Source: Neptuniibacter caesariensis
GTDB lineage: Bacteria; Pseudomonadota; Gammaproteobacteria; Pseudomonadales; Balneatricaceae
Length of the DNA: 64,000 bases
Direction: 5' to 3'
Assembly: GCF_000153345.1 (NCBI RefSeq)
Contig: NZ_CH724127.1
Coordinates: 658,287 to 722,286, forward strand
Under the pieces are notes generated by a model. That model was not told the DNA's origin, ran no database searches, and saw nothing but the letters and a program-made list of their open reading frames with translations. How positions within the stretch are numbered: the first letter of the stretch is position 1; each line of letters begins with the position of its first letter. Shown here piece by piece: positions 1 through 8,019 of the stretch. The position numbers were made by a program, and so were the translations under genes.

Positions 1-473
1 AGCTTGGACTGTAATAATGCAATAGAGGCATCTGCGGCATTCTTAGTGCCAACACGCTGTTCCTCTGCAAGCATCTCCGCGTAGACAGCAGAGAGAGTAT
101 CGATTGCTTTCTGGCTAGGCTTACGACGTACGGAGTAATAGCCCATCAGGTTACCTTTGTCGTCGTAATCAGGGGTGACATTAGCGAAAACCCAATAGAA
201 CGAACCGTCTTTGCACATGTTTTTAACATAGCCAAAGAACTCTTTTTCCTGTTGGAGTGTTTGCCATAGAAACTTAAAAACCCCTCGCGGCATATCCGGA
301 TGGCGTACGATATTATGTTGTACGCCTAAGAGTTCGGCTTCGCTGTAACCTGCGATATGCATAAAAACGCGGTTAGTATATGTAATGACACCCTTGCGGT
401 CGGTTTTGGAGACGATAAACTCATCATCTGCCAAGCGAACTTCATTGTTCTTTGGAGTGATTTTATTTTTCAT
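1..473 (-). CDS. PAS-domain chemoreceptor, Aer-like (3' part outside window)
   Basis: Reading the minus strand from the ATG at 473 gives 157 residues that run off the left edge, so only the N-terminus is present. The visible part is one PAS domain of the Aer type: an early segment on oxidation-state sensing (TDRKGVITYTN), then the HNIVRHPDMP motif and GYVKNMCKDGSFYWVFANV, close to the FAD-binding PAS of aerotaxis receptors. No membrane segment appears in this part. The family feeds redox or energy state into CheA through a C-terminal signalling domain, which would lie beyond the edge. The family assignment is firm. The signal sensed is inferred, because many marine bacteria carry several Aer-like PAS receptors. 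Confidence 0.85.
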   Translation of the reverse strand, partial: MKNKITPKNNEVRLADDEFIVSKTDRKGVITYTNRVFMHIAGYSEAELLGVQHNIVRHPDMPRGVFKFLWQTLQQEKEFFGYVKNMCKDGSFYWVFANVTPDYDDKGNLMGYYSVRRKPSQKAIDTLSAVYAEMLAEEQRVGTKNAADASIALLQSK

Positions 474-596
474 TATGGGACTTTCATCAAGCTGCGCGTA
501 CTTTGTGTAGGGAAGTCTAGCATGTTCTGGAACGTACATTCCGTGATCTGGCGCAGGGTAAACGGTCTGTAAAATAAATTTTGGATAAAATAGGCG

Positions 597-842
597 ATGC
601 GAGAATTAGAATTGATGGGAACTTTGGGTTGCCATCTTTGTGAAGTTGCTGAGGCATTGATCGTCGCAAACGTAGATATGCAAAAGTATGCTGTATATCA
701 GGTAGATATAGCAGAAGAGGATGCATTGATGGATAAATACGCGGTGCGTATTCCAGTGCTGGTAGATCTTAACAGTGGTGCTGAACTTGACTGGCCATTC
801 GGCCAGCCTGAGTTAGAGAGCTTTCTTAATCAGTTGGTTTAG
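597..842 (+). CDS. glutaredoxin-like protein (DUF836 family)
   Basis: An 81-residue protein with a thioredoxin-fold N-terminus: beta strand ELELMG followed by the redox pair GCHLC (Cys12 and Cys15), then a conserved IPVLVDLNSGAEL strand with the cis-proline typical of glutaredoxins. The family is known as glutaredoxin-like DUF836, small cytoplasmic dithiol proteins of uncertain substrate. Its stop codon overlaps that of the convergent tatD gene by three bases. The start at 597 places the CxxC at the usual distance from the N-terminus. The reaction partner cannot be read from the sequence. Confidence 0.85.
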   Translation: MRELELMGTLGCHLCEVAEALIVANVDMQKYAVYQVDIAEEDALMDKYAVRIPVLVDLNSGAELDWPFGQPELESFLNQLV

Positions 843-1645
843 TGGGTATCACCCAACCCAAAAAAGTGCTGAGTATTGATCTGGACCTGGTATTTCAACT
901 CTTCAATCGTGGTGCCTCGAAGCTCTGCAACTTTGGCTGCTATATGGGGTAGGTAGAGTGGCAAATTACGCCTGGACTTGGGTTTCGGTTTAAGATCTCG
1001 TGGGATTAAATAGGGCGCATCGGTTTCCAGCATTAAACGATCTTCAGGAATATCTTTTGCCAGCATCTGTAGCTCTTGCCCTCTGCGTTCATCACAGATC
1101 CAGCCAGTGATCCCTATGTGCAGATCCAGATCAAGGTAATTATAGAGTTCAGACTTTGTGCCGGTAAAACAGTGTGCCACCGCTGCTGAAATGTCATCTC
1201 TATGACTCTGTAGCATTTCAATCTGCTTTTTATGCGCATCTCTTTCGTGTAAGAAAAGCGGCAGTTTGGTCTCGGAGGCCATCTCCAGCTGTTTTTCGAA
1301 ACACAGAACTTGCTGTTCGGGTGTTGAAAAATTGCGGTTAAAATCCAGCCCGGTTTCGCCTACGGCGACGACGCAGTCTTCTTTATATAAGCTACGCAGG
1401 CTTTCAAATTGCTGTGTGGAGTGGTCTTTAGCATAGTGGGGGTGTATACCGACTGTGCAAAACAGCTGATTTGGGTAGCGCTGACATAACTCTATCGCCT
1501 GATGGCTTTCCTCCACCGTTGTTCCTGTAATAATGAGCTTTTCTATATTGTGCTCGTAGGCTTGATCGATTACTTGTTCTCGATCTTTATCAAAACTGCT
1601 ATCGGTAAGATTGACACCGATATCTATCCAGAAGTTGTTGGTCAT
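839..1645 (-). CDS. tatD: TatD family metal-dependent DNase
   Basis: A 268-residue TIM-barrel hydrolase matching TatD over its full length. Visible metal-site motifs include GIHPHYAK, GETGLDFNRNFS, HERDA, AHCFTGT and the C-terminal LETDAPYLIPRDL. Strings such as NFSTPEQQ and GITGWICDERRG are characteristic of TatD itself rather than its paralogues YcfH and YjjV. TatD is a 3'-5' exonuclease acting on damaged DNA; an early link to Tat export was not upheld. It lies 14 bases downstream of slt on the same strand, so the two may be co-transcribed. The usual first metal-binding HxH pair appears as GVNLT, which is also normal for TatD. Confidence 0.93.
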   Translation of the reverse strand: MTNNFWIDIGVNLTDSSFDKDREQVIDQAYEHNIEKLIITGTTVEESHQAIELCQRYPNQLFCTVGIHPHYAKDHSTQQFESLRSLYKEDCVVAVGETGLDFNRNFSTPEQQVLCFEKQLEMASETKLPLFLHERDAHKKQIEMLQSHRDDISAAVAHCFTGTKSELYNYLDLDLHIGITGWICDERRGQELQMLAKDIPEDRLMLETDAPYLIPRDLKPKPKSRRNLPLYLPHIAAKVAELRGTTIEELKYQVQINTQHFFGLGDTH

Positions 1646-1659
1646 GTCTGTTCTTTGAT

Positions 1660-3630
1660 TTAAAGGGCTGTTCGCTTACTTTGATTTAAGGCCAGTAACT
1701 GTACCTGTTTCTCAGATAATAAGCTTGGTTGACGCCCTTCAAGTCGGTCGTAGATAACCCTAAAGGCCAGTACGTTTTGGACATATTTGCGAGTCTCTTT
1801 AAATGGAATGGTTTCTATCCATACATCCAAAGGTAGGTGACCACGTTGTTTTAACCACTTCTTCACGCGGTGTGGACCAGCATTATAGGCAGCTGCAGCG
1901 TAGGCGGGATTGTTGTCAAAACGTTTGAGCATATCTCCCAGGTAAGCTGAGCCCAGAGTAATATTTGTTTCCGGGTTGTAGAGTTCAGAGATCTTTTTAT
2001 AAGGCACTTTATGCTTTTTCGCCGTTTGCTTGGCGGTGCGAGGCATGAGCTGCATCAAGCCGCGTGCCCCAACTCTGGACTGGGCGTTAAATAGGAACGC
2101 GCTTTCCTGGCGTGCAATGGCAACAGGAAAGCTCAAATCCAGGTTGTTCTTCTCGGCATGCATTTCAAAGAGTTTCGCATGCGGATGTGGGAAGCGTAGG
2201 TCAATATGATCCCAGCGCTCGGTTTTGGCAGCGTTGATAATCGCTTGTAAATGCCAGCCCCAGGAGCGAGCAAGGTAGCCTGCTAATTGAATCTCTTCTT
2301 CGTTCATCTGGCCAAGTGCAGTACGCCATTCACGATTGGCTTCAGTGAGCCTCCCCAGTTTGAATAACTCGCCTGCACGAGCTGCGGCAGGGAGTTGCGA
2401 AAGCTCTTCTAATTGAAGGTCAGAAATTGCATCACTTTTTGCGTTCATTCTGAACGGGGTGTTGTTTAACTCAGCGGCGACGAAACCATAAAAGCTTCTG
2501 TCTTCGGCAAGGGCTTTGATCTCTTCTTTATGCGAGTTTTGAGGGTCCAGGTGTCTATCAGCGATTATCGCCCAGTATTGCCATTTTGGGTCTTTGGCTT
2601 CTTCTGCGGGTAGGTGCTTTACCCCTTGCTTAACGGCTAACCAATCTTGTTTGGCTAGGGCATTTCTAATGCGGGTTTCAGTGAGTTCCGCCGACTGGTA
2701 GTCAGGATCCAGTCGTTGGCTCAGTTTAATGGCCTGAGAGTGGTAGTTACGGTTCAGCCTTATACCCATATATTCGGAAACGTTAAGCTGTTCCTCTTTA
2801 GGTACTAAACTGTCTCGATGTTTGATCCAGCTGTTGGTCGCTGTAATCGCTTTTTGTCTATACCAGCGTTTGTAGGAAAGTTGTGCGGTTTTAGACTGGT
2901 GAACTTTTGGCAGTTTTTTAAGCAAGGTGCTTTCGACTTTTTCCGGATTGTTATAGATACTCCAGAACAATTCTGCTTGAGCTTTTAGCTTTTTGTTTTT
3001 TATCTTTTTAGTCAGATATTGAGCCAGTTTAATGTTTCCCTGCTCAATGCTAAGCCAGAAACGGCCAATGGCTTCTTTTGAGGTTGGTCTGCCTGTTGCC
3101 ATCCAGGCTTTAAATAGTGGATCACAAGCCTTAGGTTGCGAATTGCCGACCATCCAAAGGGTTTTAGCTTGATAGAGCGCGGCTTTTTTTTGCTTCGTTG
3201 TCCCATTGAGTAAGGCTGTTTGGTTCTGGCATTCGTAATGGATATGCGCAACAGGGTGCTTGGCGTAATGTTTTCGATAAGCAGCCCATTTCTTTGTTTT
3301 GATTAGGTGGTTTAACCACCTGCGGTTCAAACGATCTGAAATGGGCAGATCAGGATACTGTTCAATAAATTTAGAAACACTTACAGAGTTGGATGAGGTG
3401 AGCCTTCCGTTGATCTCCTGATAATCCAAATAGGGAAGTAAAGGGTAATCCTTTAGTTCGGTTTTCAGCTTTTTGTATTGGCTGATTTTATTCGCTTTAT
3501 ACAGCTTCTCAGCCTGAATAAATTTATTTCGCTGTTGCTCCAGCGAGGCGGAAGCGAAGGTTGAAATGAAAAGAGAGAGTGAGCATAAAAAAAACAGTAC
3601 AGCCCGGGATGCAGAGTGTCTCATTACCAA
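1660..3630 (-). CDS. slt: soluble lytic murein transglycosylase Slt
   Basis: A 656-residue periplasmic enzyme that cleaves the MurNAc-GlcNAc bond of peptidoglycan to give 1,6-anhydromuropeptides. The N-terminus has a hydrophobic signal peptide ending near STFASA. A long alpha-helical superhelical U/L region follows, and residues about 480-620 hold the SLT domain: catalytic Glu in ARQESAFLFNAQSRVGARGLMQLMP-like sequence, then AAYNAGPHRVKKWL. Length and order match Slt70. Translation could start at the ATG at 3630 or two codons later at 3624. tatD follows directly on the same strand. Confidence 0.93.
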   Translation of the reverse strand: MVMRHSASRAVLFFLCSLSLFISTFASASLEQQRNKFIQAEKLYKANKISQYKKLKTELKDYPLLPYLDYQEINGRLTSSNSVSVSKFIEQYPDLPISDRLNRRWLNHLIKTKKWAAYRKHYAKHPVAHIHYECQNQTALLNGTTKQKKAALYQAKTLWMVGNSQPKACDPLFKAWMATGRPTSKEAIGRFWLSIEQGNIKLAQYLTKKIKNKKLKAQAELFWSIYNNPEKVESTLLKKLPKVHQSKTAQLSYKRWYRQKAITATNSWIKHRDSLVPKEEQLNVSEYMGIRLNRNYHSQAIKLSQRLDPDYQSAELTETRIRNALAKQDWLAVKQGVKHLPAEEAKDPKWQYWAIIADRHLDPQNSHKEEIKALAEDRSFYGFVAAELNNTPFRMNAKSDAISDLQLEELSQLPAAARAGELFKLGRLTEANREWRTALGQMNEEEIQLAGYLARSWGWHLQAIINAAKTERWDHIDLRFPHPHAKLFEMHAEKNNLDLSFPVAIARQESAFLFNAQSRVGARGLMQLMPRTAKQTAKKHKVPYKKISELYNPETNITLGSAYLGDMLKRFDNNPAYAAAAYNAGPHRVKKWLKQRGHLPLDVWIETIPFKETRKYVQNVLAFRVIYDRLEGRQPSLLSEKQVQLLALNQSKRTAL

Positions 3631-3773
3631 ATCCTATGAAAAATCCATTACTCTTTTATACGGCAGTTTAGACGTTTTATTAAATGTTAATTTCGTTGAA
3701 TGCAGCAATTTCATGCAAAGGATGAAAAAAACAGTAAAATAGCTGACTTTTTACAATAGTAGCTGAATCTATA

Positions 3774-5684
3774 ATGCCTCTGATTAGACTAGACAATATA
3801 TCCATTGCTTTTGGTGCAAAGCCTCTCCTGGATCAGGTGAACTTTCAGATAGAACCCGGAGAGCGCGTCGCTTTAGTGGGCTTGAATGGTGCGGGTAAGT
3901 CGACTTTGTTGAAGCTGATCGGAGGGCATCATAAAGCTGACTCTGGTGAATTCTGGGTGTCGCCTACTTGTCGGATTGCTGAGCTTCCACAGGCCATGCC
4001 CGCTGCGGATGAACGAAAAGTCAGAGATGTTGTGACCGAAGGGTTGCAGGATATACGAGCACTACGTGAAGCTTATGACCAGTTAGCATCAGCCGAAAAT
4101 ACAGATATGCGCAAACTGGAAGAACTCCAGCATGAGATCGAAGCGGTTGATGGATGGCATCTTGAGCAAAGGGTTCAAAGGGTTATCGAACAGTTAGAGC
4201 TTCCAGGGGATAAGCTCATGTCGGAGCTTTCTGGCGGCTGGAGACGACGCGCAGCGCTTGGCGCAGCACTGGTTCAGCAACCGGATCTGCTTCTTCTGGA
4301 CGAACCGACTAACCATCTCGATATTGAAACGATCGAATGGCTTGAGCAACAGTTGATGGAGTTTAAAGGGGGATTGTTAATTATCTCTCATGACCGCTCA
4401 TTGGTTGATCGATTGGCTACCCGCATTGTCGAGCTTGATCGTGGCATTTTAACCTCGTTTCCCGGCAGTTATTCCGCTTACCTTGAGCTAAAACAGAAGC
4501 TGCTTGAGGAGGAAGAGAAGCATAATGCGGAATTTGATAAAAAGTTGGCTCAGGAAGAGCGTTGGATCCGTCAGGGGATTAAGGCGCGAAGAACCCGTAA
4601 TGAAGGCCGGGTCAGAGCGCTGAAGAAAATGCGTAATGAGCGTGCGGACCGTCGCGAGCGCTCTGGTAAGGCTAAATTTGCACTGGAAGAAGCTGCACGT
4701 AGCGGAAAATTGGTTGCTGAATTACAGAGCGTCTCATTAGCTTATGGTGAGCGTTACCTGTTTAAAGACTTTGATTTTACATTACAGCGCGGCGATCGTG
4801 TTGGACTTATTGGTCCTAATGGCGCGGGTAAAAGTAGTTTGCTCAGTGTATTGCTGGGCAAGCAAGAGCCCGATTCCGGGAATGTGAGAATTGGCACGAA
4901 TCTAAAGATAGCTTATTTCGATCAGCTTAGGGCGCAAATAGACCCTGAAAAGACAGTGATGGACAATATTGCCGAAGGGCGTGAGAGCATTACTGTAAAT
5001 GGGCGTACCCGCCATTTGATCAGCTACCTTAACGACTTCATGTTTGCGCCTGAGCGGGCCCGAACGCCTGTGAAAGCGTTGTCTGGTGGGGAAACTAACC
5101 GTGTTCTCCTGGCGAAGTTGTTCAGTCAGCCGGCGAATCTACTGGTTCTTGACGAACCCACCAATGACCTTGACATAGAAACATTAGAATTATTGGAAGA
5201 GATTATTCTGGATTTTGATGGGACTATCTTGCTGGTTAGTCATGATCGTTCATTCCTGGATAATGTTGTGACCAGTACGCTGGTTTTCGAAAGCAATGGC
5301 GGGCTCTGTGAGTATGTGGGCGGCTATAATGACTGGCTTCGCCAGCGGCCTAAAATTGCAGCACCGGCGCCAAAGCGGGAGAAAAACGAGGTGCCGCCCG
5401 CGAATGAGGCGCGTGAATCCTCAGGAAATGACAGTAAAGCGGCACCCAAAAAGAAAAAGCTCAGTTATAAGCTGCAACGGGAATTGGATGAATTACCGGG
5501 TAAGCTTGAAGACGCTGAAGCTAAGCTGGAAATCTTGCAGGAAGAAACCAGCGCTGCAGATTTCTACCAGCAAAACCATGAGTCCGTGAATGAAAAACTG
5601 GCGGAACTTCACAAACAGGAAGGTATTGTAGAGGAGTTAATGGAGCGCTGGGTTGAATTGGAAGCGATGCAGGAAGGGGAGTAA
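3774..5684 (+). CDS. uup: ABC-F ATPase Uup
   Basis: A 636-residue duplicated ATPase without membrane segments. The first NBD has Walker A GLNGAGKST (about residues 36-44), signature LSGGWRRRAALG and Walker B LLLLDEPTNHLD. The second has GPNGAGKSS, LSGGETNRVLLAK and LLVLDEPTNDLD. A charged helical interdomain linker (EEEEKHNAEFDKKLAQEE) separates them, and the last 80 residues form the Uup-type coiled coil starting KKKKLSYKLQREL. That C-terminal domain and the length favour Uup over YheS or EttA. ABC-F proteins act on ribosomes; Uup has also been linked to transposon excision and branched DNA. It is monocistronic and convergent with the stress protein gene. Confidence 0.9.
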   Translation: MPLIRLDNISIAFGAKPLLDQVNFQIEPGERVALVGLNGAGKSTLLKLIGGHHKADSGEFWVSPTCRIAELPQAMPAADERKVRDVVTEGLQDIRALREAYDQLASAENTDMRKLEELQHEIEAVDGWHLEQRVQRVIEQLELPGDKLMSELSGGWRRRAALGAALVQQPDLLLLDEPTNHLDIETIEWLEQQLMEFKGGLLIISHDRSLVDRLATRIVELDRGILTSFPGSYSAYLELKQKLLEEEEKHNAEFDKKLAQEERWIRQGIKARRTRNEGRVRALKKMRNERADRRERSGKAKFALEEAARSGKLVAELQSVSLAYGERYLFKDFDFTLQRGDRVGLIGPNGAGKSSLLSVLLGKQEPDSGNVRIGTNLKIAYFDQLRAQIDPEKTVMDNIAEGRESITVNGRTRHLISYLNDFMFAPERARTPVKALSGGETNRVLLAKLFSQPANLLVLDEPTNDLDIETLELLEEIILDFDGTILLVSHDRSFLDNVVTSTLVFESNGGLCEYVGGYNDWLRQRPKIAAPAPKREKNEVPPANEARESSGNDSKAAPKKKKLSYKLQRELDELPGKLEDAEAKLEILQEETSAADFYQQNHESVNEKLAELHKQEGIVEELMERWVELEAMQEGE

Positions 5685-5695
5685 TCCCCTTTCCT
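5671..5695. terminator. stem-loop across the uup stop codon
   Basis: Inverted repeat AGGAAGGGGA / TCCCCTTTCCT with a four-base loop GTAA that holds most of the uup stop codon. It sits between two convergent genes and reaches the stop codon of the usp gene. The stem has one bulge and no clear run of T follows, so termination is plausible but weakly supported. Confidence 0.4.
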
Positions 5696-6138
5696 TAATC
5701 TTCATCATCGATAATTCTTACAGCGAGTACATCACAGTTAGCGCCATGTAACACCCCATTCGCAGTGGAGCCAAGTAGTAAGGCAATTCCGTGGCGCCCA
5801 TGACTTCCTACAATGATCAGGTCAATGTTGTACTCATCCGCGATTCTGTGGATCTCTGTCTCTGTATGACCTGTAACGACTAACTGTCCCTCAATTGGGT
5901 AGCCTATAGAATCGCTAAACTTCTGGAGCTTTTGCTTGGCGTGGTCGTCGAGTTGCTCCTGAATTGAAGTGAGGTCCATAGGTACATCACCACCATAAGC
6001 AAAACTTAGCGGCTCAATTACATGGATCGCATAAAGGGCAGCACCATTCGCTTCAGCAATTGTCCTGGCTTTTTCTCTAAGCTGCTCTGACTCATTGGAA
6101 AGGTCGAGTGCTAGAAGTATCTTTTTGTAAGTGCTCAT
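5695..6138 (-). CDS. universal stress protein, UspA family
   Basis: A 147-residue cytoplasmic UspA-fold protein. The start MSTYKKILLALDLS and the C-terminal ATP-type motif GSHGRHGIALLLGSTANGVLH are the family's hallmarks, and the central IHRIADEYNIDLIIVG strand is also typical. The presence of the G-x(2)-G-x(9)-G(S/T) pattern suggests an ATP-binding member. Such proteins accumulate in growth arrest and stress, with no defined catalytic role. The gene stands alone and faces uup. I cannot tell from the sequence which E. coli paralogue it matches best. Confidence 0.9.
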   Translation of the reverse strand: MSTYKKILLALDLSNESEQLREKARTIAEANGAALYAIHVIEPLSFAYGGDVPMDLTSIQEQLDDHAKQKLQKFSDSIGYPIEGQLVVTGHTETEIHRIADEYNIDLIIVGSHGRHGIALLLGSTANGVLHGANCDVLAVRIIDDED

Positions 6139-6294
6139 TTTTGACCTCTGCTATCAATGAAATGATTGGATACGTGGTTGATTAATAACGCCACGAATTA
6201 CCTCTGTTGTCAGATTAGCATAGAGCGCATAACTTCGTAGTCTGATAAACTCACAATCCTGATTTTTATCAATATTTTAGCCGGAGTTTCACTC

Positions 6295-6801
6295 ATGAAG
6301 TGGATGATAATCGTACTGATTATGATGTCATTGATCGGTTCGATGATGTGGGTCATGCCAACTAAGCGCCAAAAGTATCAGGCCGCCTTGCGACTGAAAG
6401 CGAAAAGCCAGGGTTTTCTCGTTCAGTTAGAGAAGGTCAAGCCTCCTCGAGCGAAAGGGGAGCTGGAGGCAGACCTTCGGGATATGACTGCTTATAGAAT
6501 TCTACGTCATGGATTGAGCCAGAAAGAAAAAAACGCCTTTAATGATTGGCAGATCTTCAAAGTAGCAGCCGTTGCTAATATAGGGCTACCGGAGGGGTGG
6601 AGCTGGGCATCAGGTGAGCGCTCTCTGAGTGATGCTGAACTTGATAAGTTAAATGAGTTAATCGCAACGCTTCCTGATGGGGTCTTCTCAATTGAATCTA
6701 ATGCCGTCTATATGGGGGTTCATTGGGATGAAGAGGGAGGAGAGCAGACTATGCAGGATATGTATAGCGATCTGCAAAAGTTCACGGAGCTAAAAATATG
6801 A
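6295..6801 (+). CDS. uncharacterised membrane-anchored protein
   Basis: A 168-residue protein I do not recognise. It begins with one hydrophobic segment (residues 3-21, MIIVLIMMSLIGSMMWVM) that looks like a signal anchor. A basic stretch and a soluble C-terminal part of about 140 residues follow, with a WSWASGERSLSDAEL segment and an acidic end. No catalytic motif is evident. The upstream sequence AGCCGGAGTTTCACTC gives a usable ribosome site before the ATG at 6295. It overlaps the next gene by four bases (ATGA), so the two are very probably translated together. Confidence 0.7.
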   Translation: MKWMIIVLIMMSLIGSMMWVMPTKRQKYQAALRLKAKSQGFLVQLEKVKPPRAKGELEADLRDMTAYRILRHGLSQKEKNAFNDWQIFKVAAVANIGLPEGWSWASGERSLSDAELDKLNELIATLPDGVFSIESNAVYMGVHWDEEGGEQTMQDMYSDLQKFTELKI

Positions 6802-7034
6802 ATGAAAAAGAAACCCTTGAACAGCTAAAACCAGGTCGTTATCGTCATTATAAGGGGCCTGAGTATGACGTCTTATATACAGCCAGACATTCCGAAACCG
6901 AAGAGTGGCTGGTGGTCTATAAACTCGGTTATGGTGACAGGTCTGTTTGGGTCAGACCTTTAGATATGTTCTGCGAAGAGGTGACCTTAGCTGATGGTAA
7001 ATCTGTACCTAGATTTGAGCGTATATCTGACTAG
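6798..7034 (+). CDS. DUF1653 domain protein
   Basis: A 78-residue protein that is almost entirely one DUF1653 domain: the segments GRYRHYKGPEYDVL, ARHSETEEWLVVYK and the closing SVWVRPLDMFCEEV. The family is widespread, short and of unknown function, often found beside enzymes or as a fusion partner. Its start overlaps the stop of the preceding gene by four bases, which implies translational coupling with the membrane-anchored protein. It ends eight bases before the convergent gene at 7043. Confidence 0.82.
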   Translation: MNEKETLEQLKPGRYRHYKGPEYDVLYTARHSETEEWLVVYKLGYGDRSVWVRPLDMFCEEVTLADGKSVPRFERISD

Positions 7035-7042
7035 CTATTTAC

Positions 7043-7747
7043 CTAGAGTAAACGATCCATACTGTCTGCCAGGGTGCCTTGAGATTTGGGTCTGCGCGGT
7101 TGGATGCTGTCGATGAGCGCCTCAACCTTATCCAGACGCTCTTTTTTATTGTGATGGGGAATGTTGGCTCTAACCAGTAAAGCTTTAGCATGACGGTAGT
7201 GAGAAACCGCAGTCATTAGATCTTCCGCCTGTTTAAAACGGTCGCCCTGGCTGACATGCGCATCGGCGACTACCGTAATCCGTAGCCAATAGAGTTCCTG
7301 TTGATAGCTACGAGCGAGTGTTAAAGTAATCTTGTTGCCCCTGGCTAGCTGCAAAACTAATTTTTCAGCAAAATTGATGTATATCTGAGCACGTTTTAGG
7401 GAGCGATCACTATCAAAGGCAGAAGGGTCGGCATAGGCCTTGTCTGCGGTATCTTTTTGTTGTGAAAGGTTTTGAAAGAGTTCCGAATCGGGGGCAAGTA
7501 GTGCTACTTCTTCGAGTAAAGACGTCGCATGCTCGTTGATCTTATGGATGATTTCAGGCTTACAGTCTGCTTCACGGAGGACGGCTAAAGCTTGCAGAAT
7601 ATGTTCTGCTTGGCCTTTAAGCCACGTGAGGCGCTTATCTTTAGCTTCTTCCTGTTGTTCTCTGGTCGTAATCACAAAGTTAACGGTCAGTGCAATGAGC
7701 CCGACGACTGCGATTATTGCGACATAAAAGATGTTGTCATTCAGCAT
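7043..7747 (-). CDS. uncharacterised single-pass membrane protein with helical cytoplasmic or periplasmic part
   Basis: A 234-residue protein with an N-terminal membrane segment (about residues 5-25, IFYVAIIAVVGLIALTVNFV). A long, probably all-helical region follows, rich in Leu, Ala and charged residues. The C-terminus PRRPKSQGTLADSMDRLL is basic and then amphipathic. I see no enzyme motif. The helical part, including QAEDLMTAVSHYRHAKALLVR, could resemble TPR-like packing, but this is only an impression. It is convergent with the DUF1653 gene and divergent from topA. Confidence 0.7.
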   Translation of the reverse strand: MLNDNIFYVAIIAVVGLIALTVNFVITTREQQEEAKDKRLTWLKGQAEHILQALAVLREADCKPEIIHKINEHATSLLEEVALLAPDSELFQNLSQQKDTADKAYADPSAFDSDRSLKRAQIYINFAEKLVLQLARGNKITLTLARSYQQELYWLRITVVADAHVSQGDRFKQAEDLMTAVSHYRHAKALLVRANIPHHNKKERLDKVEALIDSIQPRRPKSQGTLADSMDRLL

Positions 7748-7859
7748 AAAGATAAATAGTTAATAACTGCCTGTTAAATATAGTGAATATTCTGGACTTT
7801 ATAGGCTCTTTGGTAAAGATTAAGTTGATCCATTGGTCTACTTTTATAGTAAATGTTGC

Positions 7860-7888
7860 TTGACCGGAGCAATTGCAACACTTATATA
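7860..7888 (+). promoter_or_regulatory. candidate sigma70 promoter for topA
   Basis: TTGACC at 7860-7865 and TATATA at 7883-7888 are separated by 17 bases, a near-consensus arrangement. It lies in the 272-base gap upstream of topA, about 130 bases before the start codon. This is a pattern match only; the transcription start is unproven. Confidence 0.5.
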
Positions 7889-8019
7889 TGCACCCCAATT
7901 ATGAATTTTATCAGGTAAAGTCCTCCAAGCTACTAGTTGTGCATCTGCCTTCTATTGTGTATTTGTTTATATAGGCACGGCGCTTTAACCTGAAATCAGC
8001 CCTAAGAAAGAAGGACCCT

